From Selaginella moellendorffii (Eukaryota > Streptophyta > Lycopodiopsida > Selaginellales > Selaginellaceae), in contig NW_003314268.1 of assembly GCF_000143415.4 (NCBI RefSeq), positions 666,128 to 730,127 on the forward strand: a stretch of 64,000 nucleotides of DNA, given 5' to 3'. Each line of letters starts with the position of its first letter. The stretch's first letter is position 1. Shown here in pieces: positions 11,240-22,670 of the stretch. Made by a program: the position numbers and the translations under genes. Under the pieces are notes generated by a model, which worked only from the letters and a program-made list of their open reading frames with translations, searched no databases and was not told the DNA's origin.

Positions 11240-12040
11240 TGCACTTGAACCTAGTGAAGTTCATAGGATTTTGTGCAGAGGGCCCAAGGAAACACTTGAT
11301 CATTCATGAGTTTGTGCCAAATGGCTCTCCAAAGAAATGGATCTTTGGCAATGATAGTTCTTCTCAACAATAGGATGGATTGGGTGGCTTGTCTTCCAGT
11401 TCCAGATTGCTGTTGGCACAGCTCAAGGATTGTGCTACTTGCACTAGGAGTGTGCCGATAAAATCATTCACCTGGATCTCAAGCTGGAGAACATTCTCGT
11501 AGACGTCAGATTCGTGCCAAAGATTGCCGACTGTGGGCTGTCCAAACTAATTGCGAGGTGACATACCTGCAAATGACAAGCATGCGAGGAACTCCGGGCT
11601 ATCTTGCCGGAATACTTGCAAGTCAGAACAATCACTGAAAAGAGAGACGTTTTCAGCTTTGGGGTATTGCTTCTGGAGATCATCACGGGATGCAGAAACA
11701 AGTACATGTCAAGTGATTATCTTAGAAGCTTTTCACTCGGTGGTTTTCACGCCAGAAAAGTTTCACGAAGTCAATCAGCAAATCGGAAGAATTTATGTGA
11801 TGGTGGATCTTCAGGAGGCAGCTGGAATGGGGAGATTGAAAGCAGTGGCATATTTGTGCGTGCAAGATGATCCCGACCTGCGGCCCTCGATGAGCACGGA
11901 TGGAAGGACTGATTGAGCTGCCAGAGACGCCACCTCTGTCGAGCTTGCATTTTTTCCTTGGCTATCGATCCAAGGTGAAGCGCATCGAGTTTCGTATCTA
12001 AGAACTCCATGTTTTCGTTCATGAAACCTCCACTTTGCTC
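11240..12040 (+). pseudogene. Decayed partial copy of the lectin receptor kinase (kinase domain)
   Basis: Nucleotide-level similarity to 8555-9420 of the intact upstream gene is obvious, for example CACTTGAACCTAGTGAAGTT at 11250 and the DFGLSK-to-APEYL region at 11520-11640. Long identical stretches continue to about 11990. Only the kinase half is present. It has an in-frame TAG near 11371, small deletions, and loss of the Ala-Pro codons before EYLQV, so the reading frame is broken. The segment begins immediately after the retrotransposon relic, which suggests the 5' part was lost or displaced by insertion. Confidence 0.9.
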
Positions 12041-12549
12041 AGATTGGAAAGAATTAACTAATGCTTATCGAAAGCTCATTAGCATCGGATGGCAAAATTT
12101 ACAGTACATTTTTACCATCAGCATCTCCATGATTCCAGCACTTGACAGATCCACCAGCGTTGTCTATAGAGCTTTTCTTTAAGAATGCTGTCAGAAACTT
12201 CTAACTCACAGGCCCAAGCCACAAGCAAAACCATAGAAAGCCTCATTGAAATTAGTCAAAGTTATGCCTTTGCACTCTATATGATGTTTTGATCACGATT
12301 AGCACGCCCGCCATTTCTGGAGCATTTACACTCCCGCCCAGGTGCAGCAATGTAGTGGCTACTGTTTCTAACCCCTCGAGACTCTCCCTAGTTATCCCGG
12401 GGGATACTGGGATCCGTAATTGTTTTCACGCAGCTAAGCAGCGCCTCGCGTAAGCTGGTAGCAACCCAGGATTATATTGCCAAGAATGTCACCTCGTTCT
12501 CCACTTCAACTCGGGGACAATTGCCCCGTTCTTGGAACGACACGGAGGA
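12040..12549. other. Intergenic DNA between kinase relics
   Basis: This has mixed composition, locally GC-richer than the preceding AT-rich block. I could not align it with confidence to the receptor kinase or to a known family. It may be unalignable remains of the lectin half of the third kinase copy. Confidence 0.3.
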
Positions 12550-12930
12550 TTGAGTGATATGCTGCCAACAAGCTCTCGAGCAACTTTAACTTTAGCTGCT
12601 TGCTTCACATGTAGTTTATGAAAACGGGTGTGTACAACGCCCTCACCAGGTGGAAAGATCTAAAACGCATTGAAAACAAACAGGTTCTTCGAGTAACTCT
12701 GGGAGCAGCAACTTTGGCATCTCCAGGGATAATCCTCTGAGGTGGCGAGCCACGTGATAAGAGGAGGAAGCGTCTCTCCAGGACTTCATGCCAAGGCGAT
12801 TAATTTTCAAGGAGCTGGAAGAAATCGCTGATGGACGCGTTTACAGGGGAAACAAGCACAATGGCGTCCCACTTGCTATCAAGGACGAATCACTTGAACT
12901 CGGTGAAGTTCCTGGGATATTGCGTTGGTG
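12550..12930 (+). pseudogene. Second, more decayed lectin receptor kinase fragment
   Basis: Short islands of similarity to the intact gene occur in the right order. GATATGCTGCCAACAAGCTC with CTCGAGCAACTTTAACTTTA (12555-12610) matches 7780-7830. MPRRLIFKELEEIADG with VYRG (12788-12850) matches the start of the kinase domain. GAATCACTTGAACTCGGTGA (about 12885-12905) matches 8558-8580. The intervening domains are deleted or unrecognisable. It is a relic of a third copy in this tandem series. Confidence 0.7.
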
Positions 12931-13115
12931 GCCACGCAAACTTTTATGGCACGAAAACTCAAGTCACGCTATTTGGTTAGATTGCTTCAAGAGTTAAAAT
13001 GGCAAGATTTGTGCCTGTGACTTGTGAAACGCAACTCTATGTTGACTTAATTCTGAAACTTGACTCCTTTTCATATGAACGCAGATCAGAGTAGACTCTT
13101 AAATCAGCAGCTAGA

Positions 13116-14407
13116 ATGCCTGGAGTTTTTCAAGCTTTTGCATTGATTCTTCTAGGAATTTTCACAGTAAAGCTCCCCACTGCACAGGAAATACAATGTA
13201 ACGGTGATGTTTGCTCCCCTCTCTGTGTTTCTCTACCCCTTCCCAAGCAGTCATGCTTTGAGAAACTCTATGTTTTCGGGAATTCACTCGAAGACATGGG
13301 AAATTTGGCAAGGGATACCTCTCTTTTTCTCCCACCCTTTCCATATGGTATTACAAATCCTGGGTGCCCCAAGGGCCGATTCTCAAACGGGGGGATCATC
13401 ACAGACTACTTCGGTAACGTTTTGGGCCTCTTGGTGTTCAATTCTAACTTCTCAATGTTTAGCTAGTTTGTTTGATCTTCAATTATCGGTACTTCCCTCG
13501 GATTGTGGCTGTACAACAAATTTCGCGTATGCTGGTGCCACTGCGTTGGAAATCCAGTACTTTCAAAGCAGGAACCTACGCACCATAGTTAACGTATCCT
13601 TCGACAACGAGACCCGGTGGTTTAACTCGTACAGAGAGAGATGTGAATCCGGAAAGTCCGCTCGCGTCGCTGCTCTTGTTGGCGGAGGTGGAAATGACTA
13701 CAACATCCAAGATGGTGCCAATAGAACACTGTCCGAGATTATGAGGACCGTCCCAGACGTGGTGCGTAAGGTGGTGGACACTGTAAAGGTGACGGGCTTT
13801 AAATTTTGAGGTGATCCTTGGTGAACATGTGATTTTGCAGTACTTGATGTATAAAGGTGTGGAAACGGTGATGGTTTTCAACGTGCCACAGACAGCATGC
13901 ACTCCAGCCTATCGCTTCCGGCACCGTGGCGAGGCCTTGGACGAGTTTGGATGCGTCATGGCGATCGGAGAAGTTGTCAAGTGGTACAACTCGTTGCTGG
14001 AAGCTACGTTGCTGGATCTCTACAAGACACAATATTCAGCTGCGAGGATCTTCGTCTTGAATCGATACAAATTTCTCAATGACGTGCTCAGAGACCCAAT
14101 GAAATATGGTATGGGAGTTTGAGTTAAACGACAGAGTTTCTTCACATCTTTTACAGGGTTTCTTCCTGATATCACACATGTAGCCTGCTGTGGAGGTGGA
14201 GATGAATTCAATGCGAGTGTCGTCTGTGGAGGACAACTTCCTTGCAAGAATCCTCAAGAGCATGTCTACTTCGACTTTGTCCACTTCACTGACCGTTTTA
14301 ACAAGCAGGAGATACAGGCATTTTCACTCACCGAAGAATACATCATCTCAAATCATTACAAGCAAACATCTTTGCTGGATGTGTGCGGTTGCGACTGCTA
14401 CACATGA
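13116..14407 (+). CDS. GDSL-type esterase/lipase (SGNH hydrolase), secreted
   Basis: Four exons with consensus junctions: 13116-13413, 13463-13788, 13841-14108 and 14157-14407. The protein starts with a signal peptide (about 20 residues, MPGVFQAFALILLG). Block I reads VFGNSLEDMGN, so the nucleophile Ser is kept but the preceding Asp of GDSL is Asn. The block with Gly (RFSNGGIITDYF), the GGNDY block with the oxyanion Asn, and the C-terminal DxxH (FDFVHFTDRF) are all present. Plant GDSL hydrolases are mostly secreted esterases acting on cuticle, wall or lipid esters; the substrate here is unknown. The open frame through all exons argues it is expressed, but the GNSL change and a degenerate neighbour leave its activity in doubt. 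The ATG is the first in-frame Met before the signal peptide. Confidence 0.85.
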
Positions 14408-14580
14408 AAAGAATACATGCAAAGCATAATATGCATAGCGATTTGAAAAAGTCAAGATTAATCTAATTGATGGAAAATATATACCTTTCCATCTCAAATC
14501 ATGCATGTTGATCTGCCTAATCCAGGAATAAACACCTTTACATAGGAAAGAGATCCATTGGTGAAGCATTCCTTGCAAAA

Positions 14581-15840
14581 ATGCCTAGAGCTCTCGTTTT
14601 AATCCTTGTAGTAAATCTTCTCACGGCAAAGCTCTCCACTTCACAAACGACATCATGTACTACGCTCCTCATGAGCGTCTCTCTGCCTCTCCCTAAGCAG
14701 CCGTGCTTCGAGAAAATCTATGTTTTCGGGGACTCCCTTGAAGACATGGGAAACTTGGCAAAGAGCACCTCTCTTTTAATTCCACCCTTGCCGAATGGTA
14801 TCACCAATCCCGGGTGTCCCAAGGGCCGATTCTCAAACGGAGGAGTCATCACAGATTACTTTGGTACAGCTTCCACCATGTTTTAAGGTGATGAATAACT
14901 CTTGTCATGGTTTTCTGATTCCTATAGCTAGTCTGTTTGATCTTTAACGCTCAATGCTCCCATCGTCTTGTGATTGCACAACAAACTTCGCCTACGCTGG
15001 TGCCACTGCTCTGGGAATCGAGTATTTCCAGGAAAGGGACGTGCCAGTCCTAGTGAACGTATCCTTTGACAACGAGATTCGGTGGTTTCGCTCAAAAAGG
15101 GAGAGATGTGATCCTAGAAAGTCTGGTCGTGTTGCTGCTCTCGTTGGTGGAAGTGGAAATGACTACAATCTGAAGACGTCAGGAATCGAAGCGTATCAAG
15201 CATCATGGAGACGGTCCCGGACACAGTAAAGGTGGCGAGCGCTTGAGATCAGAAAACCTTTTGAAGTTAACAATATTTATCATGTTTTGCAGCTCTTGGT
15301 TTCCGAAGGCATTAGAACGGTGAGTGTTCTCAACGTGCCACAGCCAGCATGCACACCAGACTATCGCTTGAGACATCCGGCCGAGGATCTGGACGAGTTT
15401 GGGTGCGTTAGGGCGATTGGAGAAGTTGTCAAGAGGCACAACTCGATGCTGGAAGCTGCTTTGCTGGCCCTGTATAACAAGCCACATTCAAGCGTGAGGA
15501 TATTCGTCTTGAATCGCTACAAATTCCTCAATGACGTGCTCAGAGACCCGATGAAATATGGTAGTTCAAAGTTCAAAGTTGTTCTCAAGTTGTCTCCGAG
15601 TTTTTCTCCCTACCAATGTATGGAGATTTCTGTCACAGGGTTTGATAGGGATATCACACACGTAGCTTGTTGTGGGGGTGGCATACAACGCGAGTGTTCC
15701 GTGTGGGGGACAGATTCCTTGCGCAAACCCTCAGGAGCACGTCTACTTCGACTTCCTTCACTTCACAGACCATTTTAACTAGCAGGAGGTGCGGGCATTT
15801 GCTTCTACCAAAAACTATATCGTCTCAAACGAGAAAGTGA
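14581..15840 (+). pseudogene. Tandem GDSL esterase copy, inactivated
   Basis: It has the same exon plan and close similarity to the gene just upstream, but keeps the canonical block I (VFGDSLEDMGN). It is disrupted at several points. In exon 2 the codon matching CAA of the first copy is TAA (about 14945-14947). Near 15180-15225 a one-base shift plus a deletion of the segment before the donor destroys the end of exon 2. In the last exon a frameshift after CCGGG (about 15680) removes the DxxH block from frame, and FNKQE has become FN-stop-QE. The exon at about 15293-15560 (VLNVPQPACTPDYRLRH and onward) remains open. Introns are retained, so this is a DNA duplicate and not a retrocopy. Confidence 0.85.
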
Positions 15841-16037
15841 TGTTGTGTTTGCGTGATCCCCGTCCCAAAGATGCATCAAAGTGCTATTGATATCAACTTT
15901 TTATTGAGATAGTATTAAATTTCAAAAAAAAAAAAAGATTTTGTAAACATAAAGGTGTGTATAATCTCTCTCTCTTTTCTACATTATGGCTTCCTCGTAA
16001 ACCCTAGAATCATAAAGTTTTAAACCCTAGGAAAGCT

Positions 16038-17918
16038 ATGGCGATCCAGCAGGTAAGATGTGCGTGGGTTTTGTTGATAAAGAATGTGGCGCAGCAGGCA
16101 AGCGGTGGCGATGGCGATGGCGATTCTCCGGTGTTCATCGACCAAGCTGATGTTGATGGCGAAGTTTTGATCGATGAGCAAGGTAGAAATTTCTCATGAA
16201 GAGGACAAGCGAATGAATGCCTCTTTGTGATAGATTTGCCTGATGCCGAGGAGGACGGGGATGGGGAAGATGAAGAAGAAAAAGAAGAAGAAGAAGAAGA
16301 TGGTAATGATGATTCGATCCATATCTTCACGGGCCATACTGGTAAATTCGAAGCTTCATTTTTGTTCTTTCTCCTTGATCCAGAGTGTAAAAGGAATGCT
16401 TTTGCGTAGAGTCTGTCTACGCTGTTGCGTGCAGCCCAGTGGAGTCCAGCGTGGTGGCCACGGGTGGTGGCGACGACAAGATTTTCATCTGGAAAATTGG
16501 CGATGATGCCGCTCCATTAGAGCTCAAAGGTTTGTAAAAAAACATTCTTGCTATCGATCATGTCTCTTTTTTCCTCTTTCTTTGTGACAGAGCACAAAGA
16601 CTCCATTTCCTCGCTAGCTTTTAGTTTTGATGGAAAGCTTCTCGCTTCCGGAGGACTGGATGGCGTTGTCTGTGTTTGGGATGGAGTTGGATCCTTGAAA
16701 CACAGGCTGGAGGGTCCAGGAGAAGACATTGTGGTACTAAAGCTTTACCTTCTCTTCTAGTTTTCGAAGACGCTAGTGATTTTTCTCTTTGGTTTTTGGC
16801 AGTGGCTTTGTTGGCATCCCAGGGGACACATACTTCTGGCTGGATCGCAGGACTTTTCAGTGTGGATGTGGAATGCCGACAGTGGAGCTTGCTTGAGCGT
16901 GTTTACGGGTCACAGTGGATCAGTGATTTGCGGCTGCTTCACTCCAGATGGTATAAAGCTAAAGCACTCTCACACGACACGATTCTTTCGATGCCTTTAA
17001 TTGTTTCCTTTCGTTTCCAGGAAAGCTTGTTTGCACAGGCTCCAGTGACTGTAGCTTGCGAGTGTGGAATCCAAGGTCCGGCGAATGTATCCGGAACATT
17101 CAAGGTGACGAAGGAGTGACTTATAGATGGCTCGTTTACAAAGGTTTTTGAACTTACAGGGCATCCATACCACAGAGGAGGAGTTACGTGCGTCGCAGTA
17201 AGCCGTGATTCTAGCATTGCTCTTACGGGCTCCGCGGATGGAAGCGTTTGTCTCGTAAACATCCAAAGCGGAAGAGTAAGCTCTCTCTTTTATTCCTCTT
17301 GTAGCTTTCAGAGCTTTACTTCTTCCTCCATTCCTTCTTTTCAGGTTCTCGGCACTTTATCTGGCCACACACAGGCCATTGAAGCCATTGCATTATCCCC
17401 CAGGTGCTTGCCAGCATTGTTTCTTTCTCTCTTTTTTTTGTTTTTGCTTCTTTATTCTAAAGTTTGGCATGGCCTTCTCAAAGCTTGTCCCTGGCGGCCA
17501 CTGGCGGAAGAGATAAGAAGCTCATTGTTTGGGACCTCCAAACACTCTCAGTGCGCTTAACTTGCGACCACCAGGTAGAAAAAAAACCTCTCTTTTTTCT
17601 TGCAAATCCTCTCTTTGAATTGCTTCCGTGATGAGCACAGGACGATGTTTATCGAATAATCTGGTCGCCCTCGTCCGAGATGATCTACACGGCTTGTCTT
17701 GACGGCAGTGTCCATGCTTGGAACCCCCGGAGTGGAACACGTCAAAAGAGCTTCCACGGTCACAGTGACGGCATTTTGGACATGGCATTGACATGGTACT
17801 TCCAAACTCTCCCATTCTTTTCTCTGGAAAAAAATTGCTTTTTTTTCTACGCAGTGATGGCATGGCGATTGTGTCAGGCTCGGATGATACAACAGCCAGA
17901 GTTTTCGAAGTGAGTTAG
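16038..17918 (+). CDS. WD40-repeat protein, AAMP (angio-associated migratory cell protein)-like
   Basis: About thirteen small exons with GT-AG introns join into one frame of roughly 400 residues. A short N-terminus leads into an acidic Glu/Asp run (16245-16310), then WD units: HIFTGHTG with VYAVACSPVES; KEHKDSISSLAFSFDGKLLASG with VCVWD; IVWLCWHPRGHILLAGSQD with VWMWN; FTGHSGSVICGCFTPDGKLV; then SLRVWNPRSGE, LGTLSGHTQAIEAIALSP, KKLIVWDLQTL, DDVYRIIWSPSSEMIYTA, HAWNPRSG, and a last unit ending ARVFEVS. The acidic N-terminus plus about eight blades matches the AAMP family, a conserved eukaryotic group whose role in plants is poorly defined. Start: ATGGCGATCCAGCAG followed at once by a GTAAGA donor. 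The last codons lie at 17907-17918. Confidence 0.9.
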
Positions 17919-18408
17919 ATCGATCTTTAACATCGGTGTGGTGTGGTGTGCGTTTCTCTCTCTGGTCACCATCTCATCTCTTACAGTACAAGAAAGAACA
18001 AAGCTTGCTGTTTCATGTATAGCTGTGAAAGGACCCGACAATCGAATTAAAAGAACGCACACCCCTCGAAGCCTTTCGAGAAACGACGCGAGAGGAAAGT
18101 TTCTTCGAGTTCCTGGAAATCTCTCTCTCTACACACTTTTGTAGTTTGCGAAAAGAATCACGCTCTATAGCTACTCGCGCGCAAATTCCCAGAGCTTCTC
18201 TCTTCCCTTCTCTACCATAACTTACACCTCTCTAAAGAGCTAAAGTTTCTATCCCCTCTTCTCTTCTATCAGGAGCCGCGAATGCTTCTTAGCTACTCAT
18301 CTCTCAACCTGGTAGAATCGAAGGCTCAAGAGAGAAAAAAAAAAAAAAAAAAAAGAAAGCTAGAAAAGAATCTCTGGAAGAACAAAAGTACCTCGGTTTG
18401 TGTTTTCG
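17919..18408. other. Convergent intergenic region, probable 3' UTRs
   Basis: This is the tail-to-tail spacer between the WD40 gene and the trihelix gene. It is pyrimidine-rich with CTCTCT runs near 18120-18250 and an A-run at about 18332-18354. No gene is seen. Confidence 0.4.
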
Positions 18409-21132
18409 TCACCTTCTTCCCAGCCCGTCCACGAGCGCAAAACCTTCCACCAGCCCTCTCGTGGTAGCCGAGCTCTCGGCTTCCTGGAACTCCTGGCTCT
18501 GCCTCTCTTGCATCATCAGCGATGGCGGCCCTTGCTGCTGGATTCGCTGCTGCTGCTGCTGCTGGCGATGGTGGAGCAAATGCTGCTGCCTCTGATCCAT
18601 CAAGTTCTTGAAACCATCGAACTTGAGAGCCTTGGTGCTGCTCCCTCCGCAAAGTAGCTCCGCTCCCTGTACCGCATCGAAGCTCAAGCCGAGCGAGCCA
18701 GTGTGACGCTCGGCGCTGTCGATCCACCCTCGCTTCTGGTGGCTCCGGCTGTTGCTCTGGAGCTTGCTACTCTCGGTGTTGTGAGCGCAGTTCTCGGGAC
18801 TCGAGAACAAGCCACCGCCGACGGCCGAGGCTCCTGCGTTGGTTGGAGTCGCTTCCGCGCTGGGCATTATGCTTAGCACCTCGGCCTCGCCCTGGACACC
18901 ACCACTGTCGTCCCTGTTGCTCTCGTCAAGCTCGTCAGTGGTTTCGTCCAGCTGCTTGCTGTTGTTGGTAGTGTTGTTGACGTTGCTGATGGTGGTGGCG
19001 GTGTTGCCGCCGCTGTTATTGTTTTGCTGCCCGGACTTCGTGGACGCGCTCGGCGTGCCAATAATTCCCTTCTGGTACAGCACGTCCAGCTCTTGAAAGT
19101 ATGGGCACGTCTTCGTGTTCTCGGGCCGCTTCTTGGTGCTCGTTTTGCGGTAGTACTTGTTGATGTTCTCCCACTTCTCCTTGCACCTCTTTGCGCTTCG
19201 AGAGTATCCCTGGCACGCCAGCCCCGCTGATATCTCCTCCCAAAACGGGCCCTTGGGACCGACCTCCTGGAACTTGGTCTCCATTGCGGCCCGCAGCTGG
19301 ATCAAAGCTTGGACTTCGGCTCTCGGCCACCTTTTGTTCATGGAGTCACACACCTCCTTGTGGTGATCGTCGTTGCTCTCGGCCAGGGTGTTGGAGTACG
19401 GTGAAGGAACCGGTCCCTGGTGTGGCATTTCAAGAACCTGACCCGTCGCCTTCTGAAGCGCACTAGCAAGCGCCGTGTCGTAATTGATTCTCCTCGTGTG
19501 TTCTTCCACCCGGAGCTCATATTCCCGGTTGAGCCTCGCCACCTCCTGCTTCCTCCACGTCTCGTCCCGCTTCATTCTCTCCTGCTCTCTCTTCTCGAGC
19601 AGCTCCAGAAAATTCTGCTGCATCTGCTCCTGCTTCTCCATAAACTTCTTAACTAGATTCTCGAAAAAGGCCATCCTTTCCTTCCACGACTTTCGCTTCC
19701 TCTTCTTCACGTTCTTTCCGTGGTCGCCGTACTCGCTGGTTCCACCACCGGGCTCGTCATACTCTGCAGATGACTCTGACGAGGAATTCACGTCAAAGTT
19801 GCTGTTGTTGTTGGTGGTGGTGGTGGCATGATCGATAATGTTGTTGTGATTTTCTCGTTGTTCCGAGCAATCACCTTCTGGATCTCTGCTACTTAAAACA
19901 CCTTGTGCCAACGCACTCGCCAGCTGCTGTGTTCCAACGCCGCTGTCACGGTTGTGGTTTCCATTGTTCCCTTCCTTGTGGAACTCCGTCGTTGTCGCAC
20001 CCATTGTAAGCCCACTGTTACTACCGTACAAAGCCTCTAGCTCCTCGAAGAAGCGGTAGCCTGTGTCTTCACCTCCGTTCCCTTCTTTTGTCTTTCTGAA
20101 ATAGCTGACAATGCTTTCGAACTTCTCCTTGCAGTTTTTCCCGCTCCGCATGTAGCCCATGGCTCCAAGTTTCCTGGAGAAAGTAAAAGTCACTGGTGAT
20201 AAAGGAAAGCTTAAAGGCAAACGATCACGACCAATGAGGGTGATATAGAGAAGCGTTTAGTAGCACAAGCAAATTCACGAGTCATTGCACAGAAGTTCAT
20301 TCACGAAGAAACCAAATCAATGCTGGTGATATAGAAAACTTAAAAACGAAAAGAAAATCCACAGAAGGAGAAAGGAAAGAATGTTTGTTCATGCAAGCGG
20401 ATAAAAAGGGGCAAAACTCCAAAAAGAGGAACAAACAAACTTCTCTAAAGGATGGCCTCTCACGTGTATCACCACACGCACCCCTTCCAGAAACCTAAAA
20501 CGCTTCCACAAATCCAGGAGCTCGCTCCAAGCGAAATCTTAGGGCTAAAACCATGAATGCAAGCTATCCACATACCTCGAGATCTCTTCCCAGAGATGGG
20601 GATGGGCGCCCCTCTGGAAACTCGACTCCATGTCCCCGCGAACCTTGATCAAGGCCCTTGCCTCGTCGCTGGGCCACTCGCCGCTGCCATCCTCACGATG
20701 ATCCCCCCGATCGCTTTCTTGCCGGCGCTGGGGGTGATCGTGCTGCTGTCCGAGATCGCTAGGAATTCTCGCCATAGCCACGGAGCAAGAAGACAAGAGA
20801 TGCTTGAAAGAAGAAGACGCCGGCGGGTCGTGAGGAGGAGGATTGGCATGGAGATTGTGAGCCAGATACTGGAGATGCGCGTGATGATCCCTCACGAAAT
20901 GCTGCTGCTGGTGCTGCGGCTGTGGAGGAGCTTGCACTGGCGGTGGCGGCGACATCGGCTCCCGGGAGATTCCCAAGAAATGACCCACGCCGCTGGCGCT
21001 GGAGGCCGCTGCCAGATTTCTTGCGGCGAGCATCTGCTGGAGTTCGTGAGGAAGAACATACTGCTGCTGCTGCTGCCGCAAATCCGATGCTCCTCCCCCC
21101 GCGGCAATCGGCACGCGGTTCCAATCCCTCAT
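18409..21132 (-). CDS. Trihelix transcription factor, GT-2/GTL1 type with two DNA-binding domains
   Basis: Two exons (21132-20576 and 20173-18409) join in phase to 773 residues. Exon 1 has a Gln-rich segment and ends within the first trihelix domain (WPSDEARALIKVRGDMESSF, then WEEISR). Exon 2 continues it (KLGAMGYMRSGKNCKEKFES, then YFRKTKEG and FFEELEALY). A Lys/Arg stretch (KKRKRKSWKER) and a Glu/Gln-rich coiled coil (MAFFENLVKKFMEKQEQMQQ and on) lie in the centre. The second trihelix follows (RWPRAEVQALIQLRAAMETK, WEEISAGLACQGYSRSAKRC, YFQELDVLYQKG). This N-trihelix, central coil, C-trihelix layout is typical of GT-2 factors, which bind GT elements and regulate growth, ploidy and stomata. 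The C-terminus is Gln/Asn-rich. It acts in the nucleus. Start: ATG of MRDWNRVPIAAGG. Confidence 0.95.
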
Positions 21133-21681
21133 CTTTGCCGCGACCTAATCGATACCGGCGCCTAGCGCTCCTGCCAGGGATTCCGCCATGGCAAGAGGAG
21201 GCCGCGAGCACGGATCGATCGGCGCCCGCGGAAATAGGGCGAGATCGATCGATATTACGGCAATCTTGGGGGGCGTTGCGGACAACTCACCCCCGCGCTG
21301 GAAAGAAAGAACTGGAACAAGAGGAAGAAGCCGCTTCAAGAGAAAAGGTCGCCATTCTGTGGCGGAATGGGAGCGCCATCGGCACCATCCATCTGTCCAC
21401 CTGACCATTCCGCGGCATATTCCAGAAGAGAAGAAAGATTATCCGGGCTTCGATAAAATTCGAGGCTTGGATGGATGACGTCTGCCAAGGAAGCTACTTT
21501 GAGTTACAAAAGAGTTACCGATCGATCGGCGTAACTACTGGGCCGCATTCACTGTGTTGGTTGCCCGCCCCCACGTTTGGGTGGTCACTGGTAAGGTTTT
21601 TTACCAGCGGGTACTTAATTATTGCGACCGACACTGCATTTGGACATGCGTATTAGGTCCATTATACGAAGAAAATCAAAT
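21133..21681. other. 5' flank of the trihelix gene
   Basis: This is a GC-rich leader region close to the trihelix start, grading into mixed-composition DNA before the tRNA gene. Open frames here have no family motif. The promoter and 5' UTR of the minus-strand gene are expected here. Confidence 0.4.
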
Positions 21682-21754
21682 GGGGATGTAGCTCAGATGG
21701 TAGAGCGCTCGCTTAGCATGCGAGAGGCACCGGGATCGATACCCGGCATCTCCA
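21682..21754 (+). tRNA. tRNA-Ala (anticodon AGC)
   Basis: The sequence folds as a full cloverleaf: acceptor GGGGATG with CATCTCC, D arm with AGCTCAGATGGTAGAGC, anticodon stem CTCGC/GCGAG around the AGC anticodon, T arm CCGGG/CCCGG, and a discriminator A. The internal promoter boxes are present, and a T-rich run follows about 10 bp downstream as a Pol III terminator. CCA is not encoded, as expected for a nuclear gene. Confidence 0.95.
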
Positions 21755-22670
21755 AACCTTTTGTTTTGTCGTTTTTTTATTTTTTGCTTTTCAAAAGCAG
21801 AATGTTTGTACACTATAATGTTACTTGGCCAAAGGCAAAAAACGAAAAGAGACTTTTTTTTCCGATTTTACCATATTAGAAGGATTCCTCAAAAAAATAA
21901 AAAGAAAGGAAAAAGTAAAAAACAAACAAAATCTTTCTAATCCGTAAAGTTTTGGAACCCCGTTTCACCCTGGGATGCATTCCTTTCTTGTCAAACCATG
22001 AAATAATTTAGGGAAAAATTTTCAACGGACAAGGAGAAAATGTTAAAGTGCGCCCACAATGATCGCGGGTATCGCCAATTATGAGAAGAACAACGCTATG
22101 TTAGATGTAGCTAGCAAAGAAGGACAGCACAAACGCCAAAAGTCGTCAACCAAAGCTCTAAAGTAGGTGCCCTAAATTTATATGAGAGATTCTCCCCCTC
22201 TCGTGGGCTAGTTAGTCTTCCACCGCGCTGTGGGGAGAGCGAAATATAGGGTTCTTCGCGGCGCGTCTCGTCCGGGCTAGCGGGCGGCGCTGCTCCAGGT
22301 ACTGGCATTTGGAATTTCTGCGCTTTACGAGTGAATCGGGAATCGCGAATCTAGCAGTTCGCATTGCCTTGCTGTGCTGCTTTTGGATTGTGGCTGGGTG
22401 ATGATGGGAGTGTCTCCTGTGTGTGGGGAAAATATGCCGTGACCAGCATCAAAGGCGTGATTGAATTTGCCTGTGTGGAGCATCTGGAACAGTGAATTCG
22501 AGTATCAGGAGTTTCCTTTTCTGTGGCTTGGTCTCGCCCCTCTTTATGCTTTGTTCCAGCGACTGATGCCGTTGAATGGATTTCCCTATATATTTGATGC
22601 CAAGTCTTTGAGGAGCTCCAGCGAGGGTCACAAGTCTTCCTGGTGTTGTTGTTGTTGTCTGTCGTGAAAA
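21755..22670. other. Intergenic region and 5' leader of the P5 ATPase gene
   Basis: This holds the Pol III terminator Ts after tRNA-Ala, AT-rich DNA to about 22130, then a region that is probably the promoter and 5' UTR of the ATPase. No other gene is supported. Confidence 0.4.

Noticed and set aside
15925-15937. A-run after the second GDSL copy, suggesting a retrocopy
   Set aside because: The copy retains introns at the same places as its neighbour, so it is a DNA-level tandem duplicate.
18327-18354. A-run as a transposon tail
   Set aside because: It lies in a convergent 3' UTR spacer, with no adjacent element body or target-site duplication.
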